Assembly: GCA_037384065.1 (NCBI GenBank)
Contig: JARROJ010000011.1
Location: 1-64,000 of the forward strand
Length of the DNA stretch: 64,000 bases
Direction: 5' to 3'
Origin: JABDPF01 sp037384065
GTDB lineage: Bacteria; Pseudomonadota; Gammaproteobacteria; Xanthomonadales; SZUA-36
The notes under the pieces were generated by a model that was given only the letters and a program-made list of their open reading frames with translations, was not told the origin of the DNA and ran no database searches. This document shows positions 49,894 to 59,075 of the stretch, one piece after another. The position numbers and the translations under genes are program-made. Each line of letters begins with the position of its first letter. Position 1 is the first letter of the stretch.

Positions 49894-51657
49894 GTGACGA
49901 CGAGAAAAGCCAAAAAGGCGGTTCGGCCGCGACCCCGTGCGGGAATGCAGCGAACGGAATTGCTCGACTTCCTGTGGCGGGCGCAAAACGCGCACGGTCA
50001 CATTCGCACGGCGGACGTCGAGGAGGCGGCGGCGGCTCTCGGTGTCTCGACGATTGACATCGAGGGGGTGATTTCCTTCTACCATTTCTTTCACCGCCGG
50101 CCCAAGGGCGCCTTCACGGTCTACCTGAACAACAGCCCGGTGGCCGCCAGCAAGGGGTTCGAGCGCATGCGCGACGCCTTCGAGCGATACACCGGCGGCC
50201 GCTTCGGCAGCGTGGACCCGAGTGGGCGCTGGGGCCTGTTCGAGACGGCCTGCATCGGCCTGAGCGACATGGAACCCGCCGCGCTGATCAATTTCCAGCC
50301 CTTCACCCACCTCAACAGCATGAAAATCCGGGACATCGTGGGCCAGCTTCGGCAGGGGGCGGAGCCGGCCGAGATCTGCGACCCGGTGCCGGACCACATT
50401 CGCAGCGTGCCGGACGGCGACCGCGCGATCCTGTTGCGCGACTATGATCCCGGCGTCGCCGTGGGCCGCCTGCCGGCCCTGAAACCGGAGGCCGTGCTGG
50501 CCGAAATCCGCAAGTCCGGGCTGCGCGGCATGGGCGGCGCATTTTTCCCGGCCGGCATCAAGTGGGCATCCTGCCGCAAGGCGGCCGGCACGCCGAAATA
50601 CATCGTCTGCAACGCCGACGAGGGCGAACCGGGCACCTTCAAGGATCGCGTGCTGATGAACGCGCTGCCCGGCCTGGTGCTCGAGGGCATGGTCGTTGCG
50701 GCCTATGCGGTGGGCGCCGAGCACGGGATCATCTACCTGCGCGCCGAGTACACCTGGTTGCGGGCCAAGTTGCAGCAGACCATCGACCATTTCCGCAAGA
50801 TGAACCTGCTGGGCCGGAACATCGGCGGCGTGCCGGATTTCAACTTCGACATCCGCCTGCAGCTTGGCGCCGGCGCCTATGTCTGCGGCGAGGAAACCGC
50901 GCTGCTGAACTCCCTTGAGGGCCTGCGCGGCGAGCCCCGCAACAAGCGCGTTTACCCGACCGAACGGGGGTTCCTGCAAAAACCCACCGTCGTCAACAAC
51001 GTCGAAACGTTCTGCGCGGCGGCGCGCATCATTCAACTCGGCGCCGACCGCTTCCTGGCCGTCGGCACGCCGGCCTCGCCGGGCACCAAGTTGCTCAGTG
51101 TCTCGGGCGACTGCCGCCTGCCGGGCATCTACGAAGTCGAATGGGGCATCACTTTGCGCCGGGTGCTCGAACTGTGCGCGGCGGACCGCCCGCGCTTCAT
51201 CCAGGTCAGCGGCCCGTCCGGCGAATGCGTCTCGCTCGACGAGGCGGATCGCAGGATCGCGCTGGACGATCTGCCGTGCGGCGGCTCGGTGATGATTTTC
51301 AACCGGCAACGCGACATCCTGGAAATCCTCGCCAACTACAACCGCTTCTTCAAGCAGGAGTCCTGCGGCCTGTGCACGCCCTGTCGCGGCGGCAATTTCA
51401 TCCTGCAGAAGAAACTCGAACTGTTTTCGAACCGGCTCGCGCACACGACCGATGTAGCGGACGTTCGCGCCTGGGGAAACATCATGAAGACGACCTGTCG
51501 TTGCGGCCTGGGCAAGACCGCGCCCAATGCCTTGCTGGGAGCCATCGATAAATTCCCGGAGGTATTCGGCGGCCAGAGCGCGGCGAACCCGGAGCGGCTC
51601 AGCCGGGGGTTCGACCTCGACGAAGCCGTACGCACCTATGACCGATTCGGCAGCTGA
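49894..51657 (+). CDS. hoxF: HoxF, NAD-reducing hydrogenase diaphorase subunit
   Basis: 587 residues. NuoE-like N-terminal domain fused to a NuoF-like domain. The NuoF part has the FMN/NAD sites (VCNADEGEPGTFKDR, GAGAYVCGEETALLNSLEG) and a [4Fe-4S] site (SCGLCTPCRGG, plus the later TTCRCG). It reduces NAD+ with electrons from hydrogen. In the NuoE-like part only one candidate Fe-S cysteine remains (FETACIGLSDMEPA); the others are replaced (TVYLNNSPVAASKG), so its [2Fe-2S] cluster is likely lost. The GTG at 49894 is preferred because AAGGAG sits 7 bp before it. First gene of hoxF-hoxUY-hoxH-hoxW. Confidence 0.9.
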   Translation: MTTRKAKKAVRPRPRAGMQRTELLDFLWRAQNAHGHIRTADVEEAAAALGVSTIDIEGVISFYHFFHRRPKGAFTVYLNNSPVAASKGFERMRDAFERYTGGRFGSVDPSGRWGLFETACIGLSDMEPAALINFQPFTHLNSMKIRDIVGQLRQGAEPAEICDPVPDHIRSVPDGDRAILLRDYDPGVAVGRLPALKPEAVLAEIRKSGLRGMGGAFFPAGIKWASCRKAAGTPKYIVCNADEGEPGTFKDRVLMNALPGLVLEGMVVAAYAVGAEHGIIYLRAEYTWLRAKLQQTIDHFRKMNLLGRNIGGVPDFNFDIRLQLGAGAYVCGEETALLNSLEGLRGEPRNKRVYPTERGFLQKPTVVNNVETFCAAARIIQLGADRFLAVGTPASPGTKLLSVSGDCRLPGIYEVEWGITLRRVLELCAADRPRFIQVSGPSGECVSLDEADRRIALDDLPCGGSVMIFNRQRDILEILANYNRFFKQESCGLCTPCRGGNFILQKKLELFSNRLAHTTDVADVRAWGNIMKTTCRCGLGKTAPNALLGAIDKFPEVFGGQSAANPERLSRGFDLDEAVRTYDRFGS

Positions 51658-51674
51658 CACGGGGGAATGCAACG

Positions 51675-53018
51675 ATGAACACAGTGAAAAGCGCCGTGAG
51701 CGGCAAGGCGAAGGACCGGGCCCGCGGGAAAACGAACGGCGGCGACGGCGCGAAACAGCAGGTCACGATCACGATCGACGGCCGCGAGATTCGCGCAGCC
51801 GCCGGGCGCAGCCTGGTCGAGGTCGCGAACGAGAACGGCATCTTCATCCCCAGCCTGTGTTACTACCCCGAAATCGAACCGCCGCTCGGCACCTGCCGGG
51901 TCTGCACCTGCACCATCAACGGCGTGCCGGGGCCGGCCTGTACCGAGACCGTGCGCGACGGCATGGTGGTCGAGGTCGACACGCCCGAGCTGAACGACGT
52001 TCGCCAGGCGATCGTCGAGATGATGTTTTCCGAGGGCAACCATTTCTGCCCGGGTTGCGAGAAGAGCGGCGACTGCGACCTGCAACACATGGCCTACGAA
52101 CTCGGCGTCAAGCAGTCCCGTTTTCCGCACATCTTCGAAAACCGGCTGATCGACTTCAATCCCAAGCGCATGATTCTCGAGCACAATCGCTGCATCAAGT
52201 GCGGCCGCTGCGTGCAGGAAGTGTTCACCGACGACGGCAAGGCCGTGTTCGCGCTGAATCAGCGCGGCAGCGCGACCCACGTCGGCATCGACTACGTCGA
52301 GGAGGCCCGCCTGAGCGACGAGCAGGCCATTCGCGCGATGCACATCTGCCCGACCGGGGCGATCATCGTGCGCGGACAATCGCGTGCGCGGCCCTTCGGC
52401 ATGCGGCGGTTCGACATGGAGTCGGTGCGAACGAGAAACGATGCGCCGGAAGACCCGCTGCCGCTGCCCACGACCCGCAAGCGGGTCGCCACGGCGTCCC
52501 TGGCGGGGTGCTTCGGTTGCCACATGTCGCTGCTCGACATCGATCTGCGCTTGCTCGACCTGGTCGGGCTGGTCGAGTTCGACCGTTCACCGATCAACGA
52601 CATCAAGACCTTCACGGGGCAATGCGACATCGGCTTGATCGAAGGTGGCTGCTGCAACTCCGACAACGTCGAAACGCTGCGCGAGTTCCGCCGCAAGTGT
52701 GACGTGCTGGTCGCCATCGGCGAATGCGCGATCTGGGGCGGGGTCCCGTCGATGCGCAATACCATTCCGCTCGACGAATGCCTCGAGGAGGCCTACCTGA
52801 ACAGCGCGTCCTCGCAGTCCGACGAGGGCGGGGTGGTGCCGTACCACGGAGACCTGCCGAAGATTCTTGACAAGGTCTACGCCTGCAGCGAAATCGTCGA
52901 AATCGACTACTTCATTCCGGGTTGCCCGCCGGATGCCAACCATATCTGGAAGTCGCTGCTCGGCCTGTTGTCCGGCCAGCCGCTGTCCGTCACGTACTCC
53001 GAGTTCAAGTACGACTGA
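51675..53018 (+). CDS. HoxU-HoxY fusion, NAD-reducing [NiFe] hydrogenase
   Basis: 447 residues in one frame: HoxU (about 1-240) fused to the hydrogenase small subunit HoxY (about 268-447) through a linker rich in Pro, Glu and Arg. HoxU has a [2Fe-2S] site (C62, C74, C77, C89), an H123-x-C125-x2-C128-x5-C134 cluster site, and C173-x2-C176-x2-C179 with C225. HoxY has its proximal cluster ligands C279, C282, C351 and C417 in GCFGCHMS, GECAIW and PGCPPD. Normally these are two genes. There is no stop or start between them, and neighbouring hoxF and hoxH are separate. Residues 1-30 form a basic, low-complexity leader. Starts 17 bp after hoxF. Confidence 0.93.
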   Translation: MNTVKSAVSGKAKDRARGKTNGGDGAKQQVTITIDGREIRAAAGRSLVEVANENGIFIPSLCYYPEIEPPLGTCRVCTCTINGVPGPACTETVRDGMVVEVDTPELNDVRQAIVEMMFSEGNHFCPGCEKSGDCDLQHMAYELGVKQSRFPHIFENRLIDFNPKRMILEHNRCIKCGRCVQEVFTDDGKAVFALNQRGSATHVGIDYVEEARLSDEQAIRAMHICPTGAIIVRGQSRARPFGMRRFDMESVRTRNDAPEDPLPLPTTRKRVATASLAGCFGCHMSLLDIDLRLLDLVGLVEFDRSPINDIKTFTGQCDIGLIEGGCCNSDNVETLREFRRKCDVLVAIGECAIWGGVPSMRNTIPLDECLEEAYLNSASSQSDEGGVVPYHGDLPKILDKVYACSEIVEIDYFIPGCPPDANHIWKSLLGLLSGQPLSVTYSEFKYD

Positions 53019-53029
53019 GCGAGGGCGCC

Positions 53030-54493
53030 ATGTCGAAACCCAACAAGATCACGATCGATCCCGTCACCCGCGTCGAGGGCCACGGGCGGATCACGGTGCA
53101 ACTGGACGACCAGGGCCACGTCGACCAGGCTCGCTTCCACGTCGTCGAGTTCCGCGGCTTCGAGCGTTTCATCCAGGGGCACCCCTACTGGGAGGCGCCA
53201 TCGCTGGTGCAGCGCCTGTGCGGGATCTGCCCGGTCAGCCATCACCTGGCCGCGGCGAAGGCGGTCGACCGGATTTACGGTGTGGGCCCACAGGACCTGA
53301 CCCCGACCGCGACCAAGATTCGACGCCTGCTGCATTTCGCGCAGATTTTCCAGTCGCACGCGCTGCATTTCTTCTACCTGGCCTCGCCCGACCTGCTGTT
53401 CGGCGTCGACGCGCCGGTCGCCAAGCGTTCGGTGGTCGCGGTCGCGCTGGAGCACGAGGACCTGGCCCGCCGCGGCATCCAGATGCGCCAGTTCGGACAG
53501 GAACTGATCCGCGCGCTGGCCGGCAAGAAGATCCACGGCATCACGGCGATACCGGGCGGCGTGCACAAGACGTTTCACGCGCACGAACGGGACCGTTTCC
53601 TCACCGCAAACGGTGCGCCACCGGTGGATACGATGATCCAGTGGGCGCAGGACATCGTCGGTTTCATCAAGGACTATCACGACCGGCATTACGCCTGGCT
53701 GGATCGCTTCGCGTCCTATCCCTCGGGGCACCTCGGCCTGGTCGCGGCGGACGGCGCGCTGGAGTTCTACGACGGCAATCTGCGCGCGATCGACGCCGCG
53801 GGCAAGGTCACGCTGAACGACATCGACGGCGAGGACTACCTGAAGTACTTCGGCGAAGGGGTCGAAAAGTGGTCGTACATGAAGTTCCCCTACCTGCGCC
53901 AACTCGGTCGCAGCGGGGGCTGGAACCGCGTCGGACCGCTGGCGCGGCTCAACGTTTGCGATTACATCCCGACGCCGCGGGCCGACGCCGAATTGCGTGA
54001 ATTCCGGGCCTACACCAACGGCAAGACGAACAACCACACGATGCACTCGCATTGGGCGCGGCTGATCGAACTGCTGCATTGCGCCGAGGCGATCCACGAG
54101 CTGTTGCTCGACCCCGACATCCTCGGCACCGACGAGCGGCCCCCGATGAACCGACGTGGCGAAGGCGTCGGCGTCATCGAGGCGCCGCGCGGCACCCTGA
54201 TCCATCACTACCAGGCGGACGCGAAGGGCAGCATCACCAAGTGCAACCTGATCGTCTCCACCACGCACAACAACGAGCCGATGAACCAGGCGGTGCGCTG
54301 GGTCGCGCAGAACGTCCTGGAGCACGAACACGAGATCAGCGACGGCGTCCTGAACCAGTTCGAGGTGGCCGTGCGCGCCTACGATCCCTGCCTGAGCTGT
54401 GCGACGCACGCGATGGGCGGCATGCCGCTGATCGTCGAACTGCTCGACGCCGACGGCCGGCTCATCGCGGAGCGCGTGCGCGAGGGGGCGTGA
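53030..54493 (+). CDS. hoxH: HoxH, [NiFe] hydrogenase large subunit
   Basis: 487 residues. Active-site ligands: L1 motif C64 and C67 in QRLCGICPVSHH; L2 motif C454 and C457 in DPCLSCATH. After the H460 there is a 27-residue C-terminal tail, which maturation proteases remove once nickel is inserted. Splits H2 at the Ni-Fe centre and feeds electrons through HoxY. ATG at 53030 follows the HoxUY stop by 11 bp. Stop overlaps the hoxW start by 1 bp (TGATG). The maturation genes hypABCDEF are not in this window. Confidence 0.95.
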   Translation: MSKPNKITIDPVTRVEGHGRITVQLDDQGHVDQARFHVVEFRGFERFIQGHPYWEAPSLVQRLCGICPVSHHLAAAKAVDRIYGVGPQDLTPTATKIRRLLHFAQIFQSHALHFFYLASPDLLFGVDAPVAKRSVVAVALEHEDLARRGIQMRQFGQELIRALAGKKIHGITAIPGGVHKTFHAHERDRFLTANGAPPVDTMIQWAQDIVGFIKDYHDRHYAWLDRFASYPSGHLGLVAADGALEFYDGNLRAIDAAGKVTLNDIDGEDYLKYFGEGVEKWSYMKFPYLRQLGRSGGWNRVGPLARLNVCDYIPTPRADAELREFRAYTNGKTNNHTMHSHWARLIELLHCAEAIHELLLDPDILGTDERPPMNRRGEGVGVIEAPRGTLIHHYQADAKGSITKCNLIVSTTHNNEPMNQAVRWVAQNVLEHEHEISDGVLNQFEVAVRAYDPCLSCATHAMGGMPLIVELLDADGRLIAERVREGA

Positions 54494-54897
54494 TGGCCGC
54501 GACGACGGGGTGGGCGCGGCCGCGCTTCGGGCCGGATACCCTGGTGTTCGGAATCGGCAACAGCGCGCGGAGCGACGATGGCCTGGGCTGGGCGTTTCTC
54601 GACCGGGTCGAGCGAACCCCGGGATTCGCCGGGCAGGCCGAGTACCGTTATCAGTTACAGGTCGAGGACGCGTTGCTGGCGTCCCGGTTCGAGCACGTCG
54701 TTTTCGTCGACGCCAGCCGCGCGGAACTGCCCGGCGGATTTCGCTGGGCGCCCTGCGNNNNNNNNNNNNNNNNNNNNNNNGCCGGTCTGCTGGAGCTGCA
54801 GGGCCATCGCTGGGAACTGCACACCGGCCTGAGTGAACCGGCCGTCGTCAATCTGGCGGCGGCGCTGGATTTCTGCCTCAGCGCCGGGCCGGCCTGA
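54493..54897 (+). CDS. hoxW: Hydrogenase maturation protease HoxW (interrupted by assembly gap)
   Basis: About 134 residues, HycI/HoxW family. It cleaves the C-terminal tail of HoxH after nickel loading. The N-terminal motif GIGNSARSDDGLG has the first nickel-binding Asp; FVDASRAELPGG carries the second. A run of 23 N (54758-54780) hides about 8 codons, which probably include the conserved His region or its approach. The frame continues correctly on the far side, so the gap size may be right or a multiple of three off. It directly follows hoxH. Confidence 0.8.
   Translation: MAATTGWARPRFGPDTLVFGIGNSARSDDGLGWAFLDRVERTPGFAGQAEYRYQLQVEDALLASRFEHVVFVDASRAELPGGFRWAPCXXXXXXXXAGLLELQGHRWELHTGLSEPAVVNLAAALDFCLSAGPA
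54758..54780. other. Assembly gap of 23 N
   Basis: All bases are N. It sits inside hoxW and no coding information is available there. The frame before and after agrees if the length is truly 23 or differs by a multiple of three. Confidence 0.99.
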
Positions 54898-54910
54898 GCA
54901 GAACCAATCT

Positions 54911-55345
54911 TCAGCCGTCGTCGTCGTCGACTTCCAGCTGGCCGCTGAGCCGGCGCCACACGTGCGACCAGCTGAGGCCGACAGCCAGGACCAGGCCCAG
55001 CGCGAACAGAACCAGCCAGGTAACCGCCTGCCTCGATTCGATGCGAATCACCCCCACGTCGACCAGCAGCCAGAGACCGGTGCCGACCAGCGCGATCAGA
55101 ATGACGATGCCCAGTGTGCCGAGACTGCGTTGGGTGGCGACGAGGAACACGGTCCAGGCGGCGAGCAGCAGAACGCCCGTGAAGTAGTGCACGGCCGTCA
55201 GGCCTTCGGCGGACAGGGCCTCGTAGACCCAGTGGAACCAGGAGTGGCCGCTGGGGTTGAACGAGATCAGCACCAGCGCCGTGGCCGCAGCCCAGCGCCA
55301 CGCGAACGCGGTAAAACCGAACGAATCATGGTTGCCGGTGGCCAT
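54911..55345 (-). CDS. Four-helix membrane protein, DUF6524-like
   Basis: 144 residues with about four membrane segments (FAWRWAAATALVLISFNP, GLTAVHYFTGVLLLAAWTVFLVATQ, LGTLGIVILIALVGTGLWLLVDVGVI, AVTWLVLFALGLVLAVGLSW) and an acidic tail. FNPSGHSWFHWV near residue 25 is a family-like motif. Start at 55345 chosen; an upstream start lacks sense. It faces hoxW across 13 bp and is likely unrelated to hydrogenase. Confidence 0.7.
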   Translation of the reverse strand: MATGNHDSFGFTAFAWRWAAATALVLISFNPSGHSWFHWVYEALSAEGLTAVHYFTGVLLLAAWTVFLVATQRSLGTLGIVILIALVGTGLWLLVDVGVIRIESRQAVTWLVLFALGLVLAVGLSWSHVWRRLSGQLEVDDDDG

Positions 55346-55667
55346 TGTCCCGCTCCTGTTTGCGATTCCGCCGCAAGGATAACCCGGGTCGTCCGAACAT
55401 GGAATCACGCGGGCGCACCGTCCGGCGCGGTCTCACGGCGTCCGTCGTTCGCGACCGACGTGGGGTGAACGCCCGGTGACCGATCGCACGGTTCATGCGC
55501 GGCGGCTCGCCCGGCCGGCTCGTGCGGCAATGCGCGCGGTCACGCCGGGTTCGGCCCGGTGATGGCTAGCCGATTGATCTGGATGCCGAAAACGCGGCGC
55601 AAGCCCCCAGTTCTGCAACCTCGGCCGGTATACTCGATAGCCGGAACGCACCAGAATTCCGGGACCC
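55346..55667. other. Divergent intergenic region
   Basis: 322 bp between the DUF6524-like gene and the flavoprotein gene. TATACT (55629-55634) is a possible -10 for the rightward gene, without a clear -35. No repeat or RNA structure was recognised. Confidence 0.4.
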
Positions 55668-57797
55668 ATGAAAAAAGAAAACGCGCCGTCACAGGACCCG
55701 TGCGCGAACCCGCGCCGCATTCGCGAGCACCCGATTCTCACGGCGCCCGATCGTGAGACCGTCACCTTTCGCTGGAACGGGCAACCCCTCGAAGCGCAGG
55801 ACGGTGAAACGATCGCCACGGCGCTCTTCGCCAGCGGCATCCACGTGTTCGGCCACCATGCGCGCGACGGCAGTCCGCAAGGCATTTTCTGCGCCAACGG
55901 CCAGTGCGCGCAGTGCATGGTGGTGGCCGACGGGCTGGCCGTCAAAGCCTGCATGGAGCCGGTGCGCCCGGGCATGGACGTCCGCTCGCTCGATGGCGTC
56001 CCGGAGCTGCCCGCGACGGTCGCGCCACCGGTCTTCCACGACATCGCCGAGCAGGCGGTCGACGCCCTGATCATCGGCGGCGGTCCGGCCGGGCTGGCGG
56101 CGGCGGTCGAACTCGGCAAGGCCGGCGCCGAGGTGCTGCTGGTCGATGACAAGGACCGCCTGGGCGGCAAGCTCGTACTGCAGACCCACAAGTTTTTCGG
56201 TTCGGTCGACGAGGTGCACGCCGGCACGCGCGGCATCGACATCGCGACGCTGCTGGCGCAGGAAGTCGCCCAGTATCCGAACGTCAGCTGCTGGCTCAAT
56301 ACGAACGCGGTGGCGGTCTTCAGCGACCACAAGGTCGGTGTCGTGCGCCACGGGCGAACCTACGTGCTGATCCGTCCGCGCGCGGTGCTCGTCGCCGCGG
56401 GCGCGCGCGAGCGCTCGCTGACCTTCCCCGGCAACACGCTGCCCGGCGTGTACGGCGCCGGCGCCTTCCAGACCCTGGTCAACCGGGACCTGGTGCGGCC
56501 GGCCGAGCGCTTGTTCATCGTCGGCGGCGGCAACGTCGGCCTGATCGCCGGCTACCATGCCCTGCAGGCCGGTATCGACGTGGTCGGCCTGGTCGAGGCG
56601 CTGCCCGAGTGCGGCGGCTACAAGGTGCACAAGGACAAGCTGGTGCGCATGGGCGTGCCGATCCACACCCGCCACACGGTCGTCAGCGCCAACGGCGTCG
56701 ACCACGTCGAGTCGGTGACCATTGCCGCGCTGGATCCGGACGGCGCCATCGTGCCCGGCAGTGAGCGCTCCTTCGCCTGCGATACCGTGCTCATCGCCGT
56801 TGGCCTGAACCCCTGCGACGAGTTCTACCAGAAGGCGCGGGCGTTCGGCATGCAGGCCTTCGCGGCCGGCGACGCGGCCGAAATCGCGGAGGCTTCGGCC
56901 GCGATCTTTTCCGGCAAGATCCAGGGCGTGTCGATCGCCCGGGCGCTGGCGCTCGACGCGCCGGAAATACCGGAGGAATGGGCCCGCATCGAGCAGATCC
57001 TGAAGTCGAAACCGGGACCGGTGGCCGAGGAAGCGATTCCGGAGGCTCGCGAGGGCGTCTCGGTCGTCTTTCATTGCGATCAGGAAATTCCCTGCGATCC
57101 CTGCACGTCGGCGTGCCCGCAACAGGCCATCTCCACCGGCGCGGACATGCGCGGCCGGCCGCGCTTCATCGGTGACGAAATCGGCGCGGTCTGCAACGGC
57201 TGCACCAAGTGCGTGACGATCTGCCCCGGGCTCGCGATCACCCTGGTCGACTACCGCAAGGACAGCGACTGGCCGACGGTGTCGCTGGCCCACGAGTTCG
57301 GCAAAGACGAAATCCGCCCCGGTGATCTCGTCACGGTGCTGGACACCGAGGGCGTCGCGCTGGGCCAGGCCGAGGTGTCCAAGGTGGCCGCCGGCCGAAA
57401 AATGGATCGCACGGTGCTGCTCCGTCTCAAGGCGCCGGCGTCGATCGCCCCGCGCATCGCCGGCATCCAGGTGCAGTCGCCCGACGTCGGCCTGCCGCTG
57501 GATCACTGGGTCCGGCGCATGACGGACGACACCATCGTCTGCCGTTGCGAGCGGGTCACGGCCGGCGAGATTCGCGCGCTGATCCGGGCCGGCATGCGCG
57601 ATGTCAACGAGATCAAGACGGTCACCCGCACCGGCATGGGCGCCTGCGGCGCGAAAACCTGCGGCAACCTGGTCGACACCCTGTTCCGCCAGGAGGGCGT
57701 CGGTCCGGAGCGGGTCACGCGCAATACCGATCGGCCCCTGTTCGTGGAGGTGCCGCTCGGCGTGTTCTGCGGCGCCGGCAACGGGGTCGAGCCGTGA
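55668..57797 (+). CDS. FAD/multi-iron-sulfur dehydrogenase, alpha subunit
   Basis: 709 residues. Domains in order: N-terminal plant-type [2Fe-2S] domain (C75, C80, C83, C95 in FCANGQCAQC and KACMEP), Rossmann FAD domain (LIIGGGPAGLAAAVELGKAG) with second dinucleotide site (IVGGGNVGLIAGYHA), a bacterial two-[4Fe-4S] ferredoxin segment (IPCDPCTSACP and CNGCTKCVTICPG), then a BFD-like C-terminal domain (VCRCERVTAGE and GACGAKTCGN). It resembles alpha subunits of dye-linked amino/imino-acid dehydrogenases (HcnB, sarcosine oxidase alpha, OoxA types). Substrate unknown. The start of the DAO-type subunit overlaps its stop by 4 bp. Confidence 0.8.
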   Translation: MKKENAPSQDPCANPRRIREHPILTAPDRETVTFRWNGQPLEAQDGETIATALFASGIHVFGHHARDGSPQGIFCANGQCAQCMVVADGLAVKACMEPVRPGMDVRSLDGVPELPATVAPPVFHDIAEQAVDALIIGGGPAGLAAAVELGKAGAEVLLVDDKDRLGGKLVLQTHKFFGSVDEVHAGTRGIDIATLLAQEVAQYPNVSCWLNTNAVAVFSDHKVGVVRHGRTYVLIRPRAVLVAAGARERSLTFPGNTLPGVYGAGAFQTLVNRDLVRPAERLFIVGGGNVGLIAGYHALQAGIDVVGLVEALPECGGYKVHKDKLVRMGVPIHTRHTVVSANGVDHVESVTIAALDPDGAIVPGSERSFACDTVLIAVGLNPCDEFYQKARAFGMQAFAAGDAAEIAEASAAIFSGKIQGVSIARALALDAPEIPEEWARIEQILKSKPGPVAEEAIPEAREGVSVVFHCDQEIPCDPCTSACPQQAISTGADMRGRPRFIGDEIGAVCNGCTKCVTICPGLAITLVDYRKDSDWPTVSLAHEFGKDEIRPGDLVTVLDTEGVALGQAEVSKVAAGRKMDRTVLLRLKAPASIAPRIAGIQVQSPDVGLPLDHWVRRMTDDTIVCRCERVTAGEIRALIRAGMRDVNEIKTVTRTGMGACGAKTCGNLVDTLFRQEGVGPERVTRNTDRPLFVEVPLGVFCGAGNGVEP

Positions 57798-58957
57798 CGG
57801 GCTCCGGGCGCGGTTACGACGCCGTCATCATCGGCGCCGGCAGCGTCGGCGTGCCGGCCGCGTACTTCATGGCGCAGGCCGGGTTGCGGGTGCGCGTGCT
57901 CGACCGTTACGCCAGTGTCGGCCAGGGCGCCAACAAGGCGGCGATCGGCGGCGTGCGTGCGACCCACTCGGATGTCGCGAAAATCCGCATCGGCCTGAAG
58001 AGCATCGAGATTCTGTCGACCTGGGAGGAAACCTGGGGCCACAACATCGAGTGGCATACCGGCGGCTACACCTTCGTGGCCTACCGCGAGCACGAGGCGC
58101 AGGTGCTGAACGACCTGCTGACGGTGCAACACGCCCATGGGCTGAACATCGACTGGCTGGACCGCGATGCGCTGTTGACCGCGGTGCCGGCGCTGCGCGC
58201 CGAGGGGTTGCTCGGCGGCACCCTGTCACCGGAGGACGGCAACGCGTCGCCCCTGCTGACGCTGCACGCCTTTTACGATCGGGCGTGCGCCCTCGGGGCC
58301 GAGTTCGGTTTCGGCGAGACCGTCACCGGAATCGACACCGACGGCGGGCGGGTGCGGAGCGTGCGAACGGACCGCGCCCGCTATGCCACCCCGGTGGTCG
58401 TCAATGCGGCCGGCGCGCAGGCCCGCGACGTGGCGCGGCTGGCCGGTCTCGACGTGCCGGTGACGCCGGATTCGCACGAAGGCGGCGTGACCGAGCCGGT
58501 CGCCCGGTTCCTGGAGCCGATGGTGGTCGACACCCGGCCGTTGCCCGGCTCGGCCAATTTCTATTTCTACCAGCACCACACCGGGCAGGTCGTGTTCTGC
58601 ATCACGCCGGATCCGCCCATCGTGGGCACCGACCGGCGCGAGACCTCCAGCTTCCTGCCGCTGGTCTCGCGACGCATGATCGACATCATGCCGCGGTTGC
58701 GCCACATCAAGGTGCGGCGCACCTGGCGGGGGCTCTATCCGATGACGCCGGACGGCGCGCCCATCGTCGGCTGGTCACGCGAGATCGAGGGTTTCGCCCA
58801 AGCCGTCGGCATGTGCGGCCAGGGGTTCATGCTCGGGCCGGGCCTCGGCACGTTCCTCGCGCGACTGGTCAGCGGTGACCTCGAGCCCGGCGACGAGGCG
58901 GTATTCGAACAGCTGTCGCCGTATCGCAGTTTCGCCGCGACCGAGCAGTTGAAATAG
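57794..58957 (+). CDS. DAO-family flavoprotein, beta subunit of dehydrogenase
   Basis: 387 residues, DAO (D-amino-acid oxidase) fold. FAD site YDAVIIGAGSVGVPAAYFMAQAG, later VVVNAAGAQARDVAR, and C-terminal GLYPMTPDGAPIVGWS and CGQGFMLGPGLG. It would oxidise an amine or imino acid and pass electrons to the cofactor-rich alpha subunit. GTG start at 57794 in a GTGA overlap with the alpha gene. Similar to HcnC, OoxB and sarcosine oxidase beta types; the substrate is not evident. Confidence 0.8.
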   Translation: MTGSGRGYDAVIIGAGSVGVPAAYFMAQAGLRVRVLDRYASVGQGANKAAIGGVRATHSDVAKIRIGLKSIEILSTWEETWGHNIEWHTGGYTFVAYREHEAQVLNDLLTVQHAHGLNIDWLDRDALLTAVPALRAEGLLGGTLSPEDGNASPLLTLHAFYDRACALGAEFGFGETVTGIDTDGGRVRSVRTDRARYATPVVVNAAGAQARDVARLAGLDVPVTPDSHEGGVTEPVARFLEPMVVDTRPLPGSANFYFYQHHTGQVVFCITPDPPIVGTDRRETSSFLPLVSRRMIDIMPRLRHIKVRRTWRGLYPMTPDGAPIVGWSREIEGFAQAVGMCGQGFMLGPGLGTFLARLVSGDLEPGDEAVFEQLSPYRSFAATEQLK

Positions 58958-59075
58958 CGGCGTCTTTCAACGGCCCGAACGAGCCAGTACCATTGCCCCT
59001 TTTTAGCGACCGCGCGGCGCGTGCTCTCGCGCTGACCGCCGGCCCCGACTGACCACTGCAGCCCCGGAATACCGA

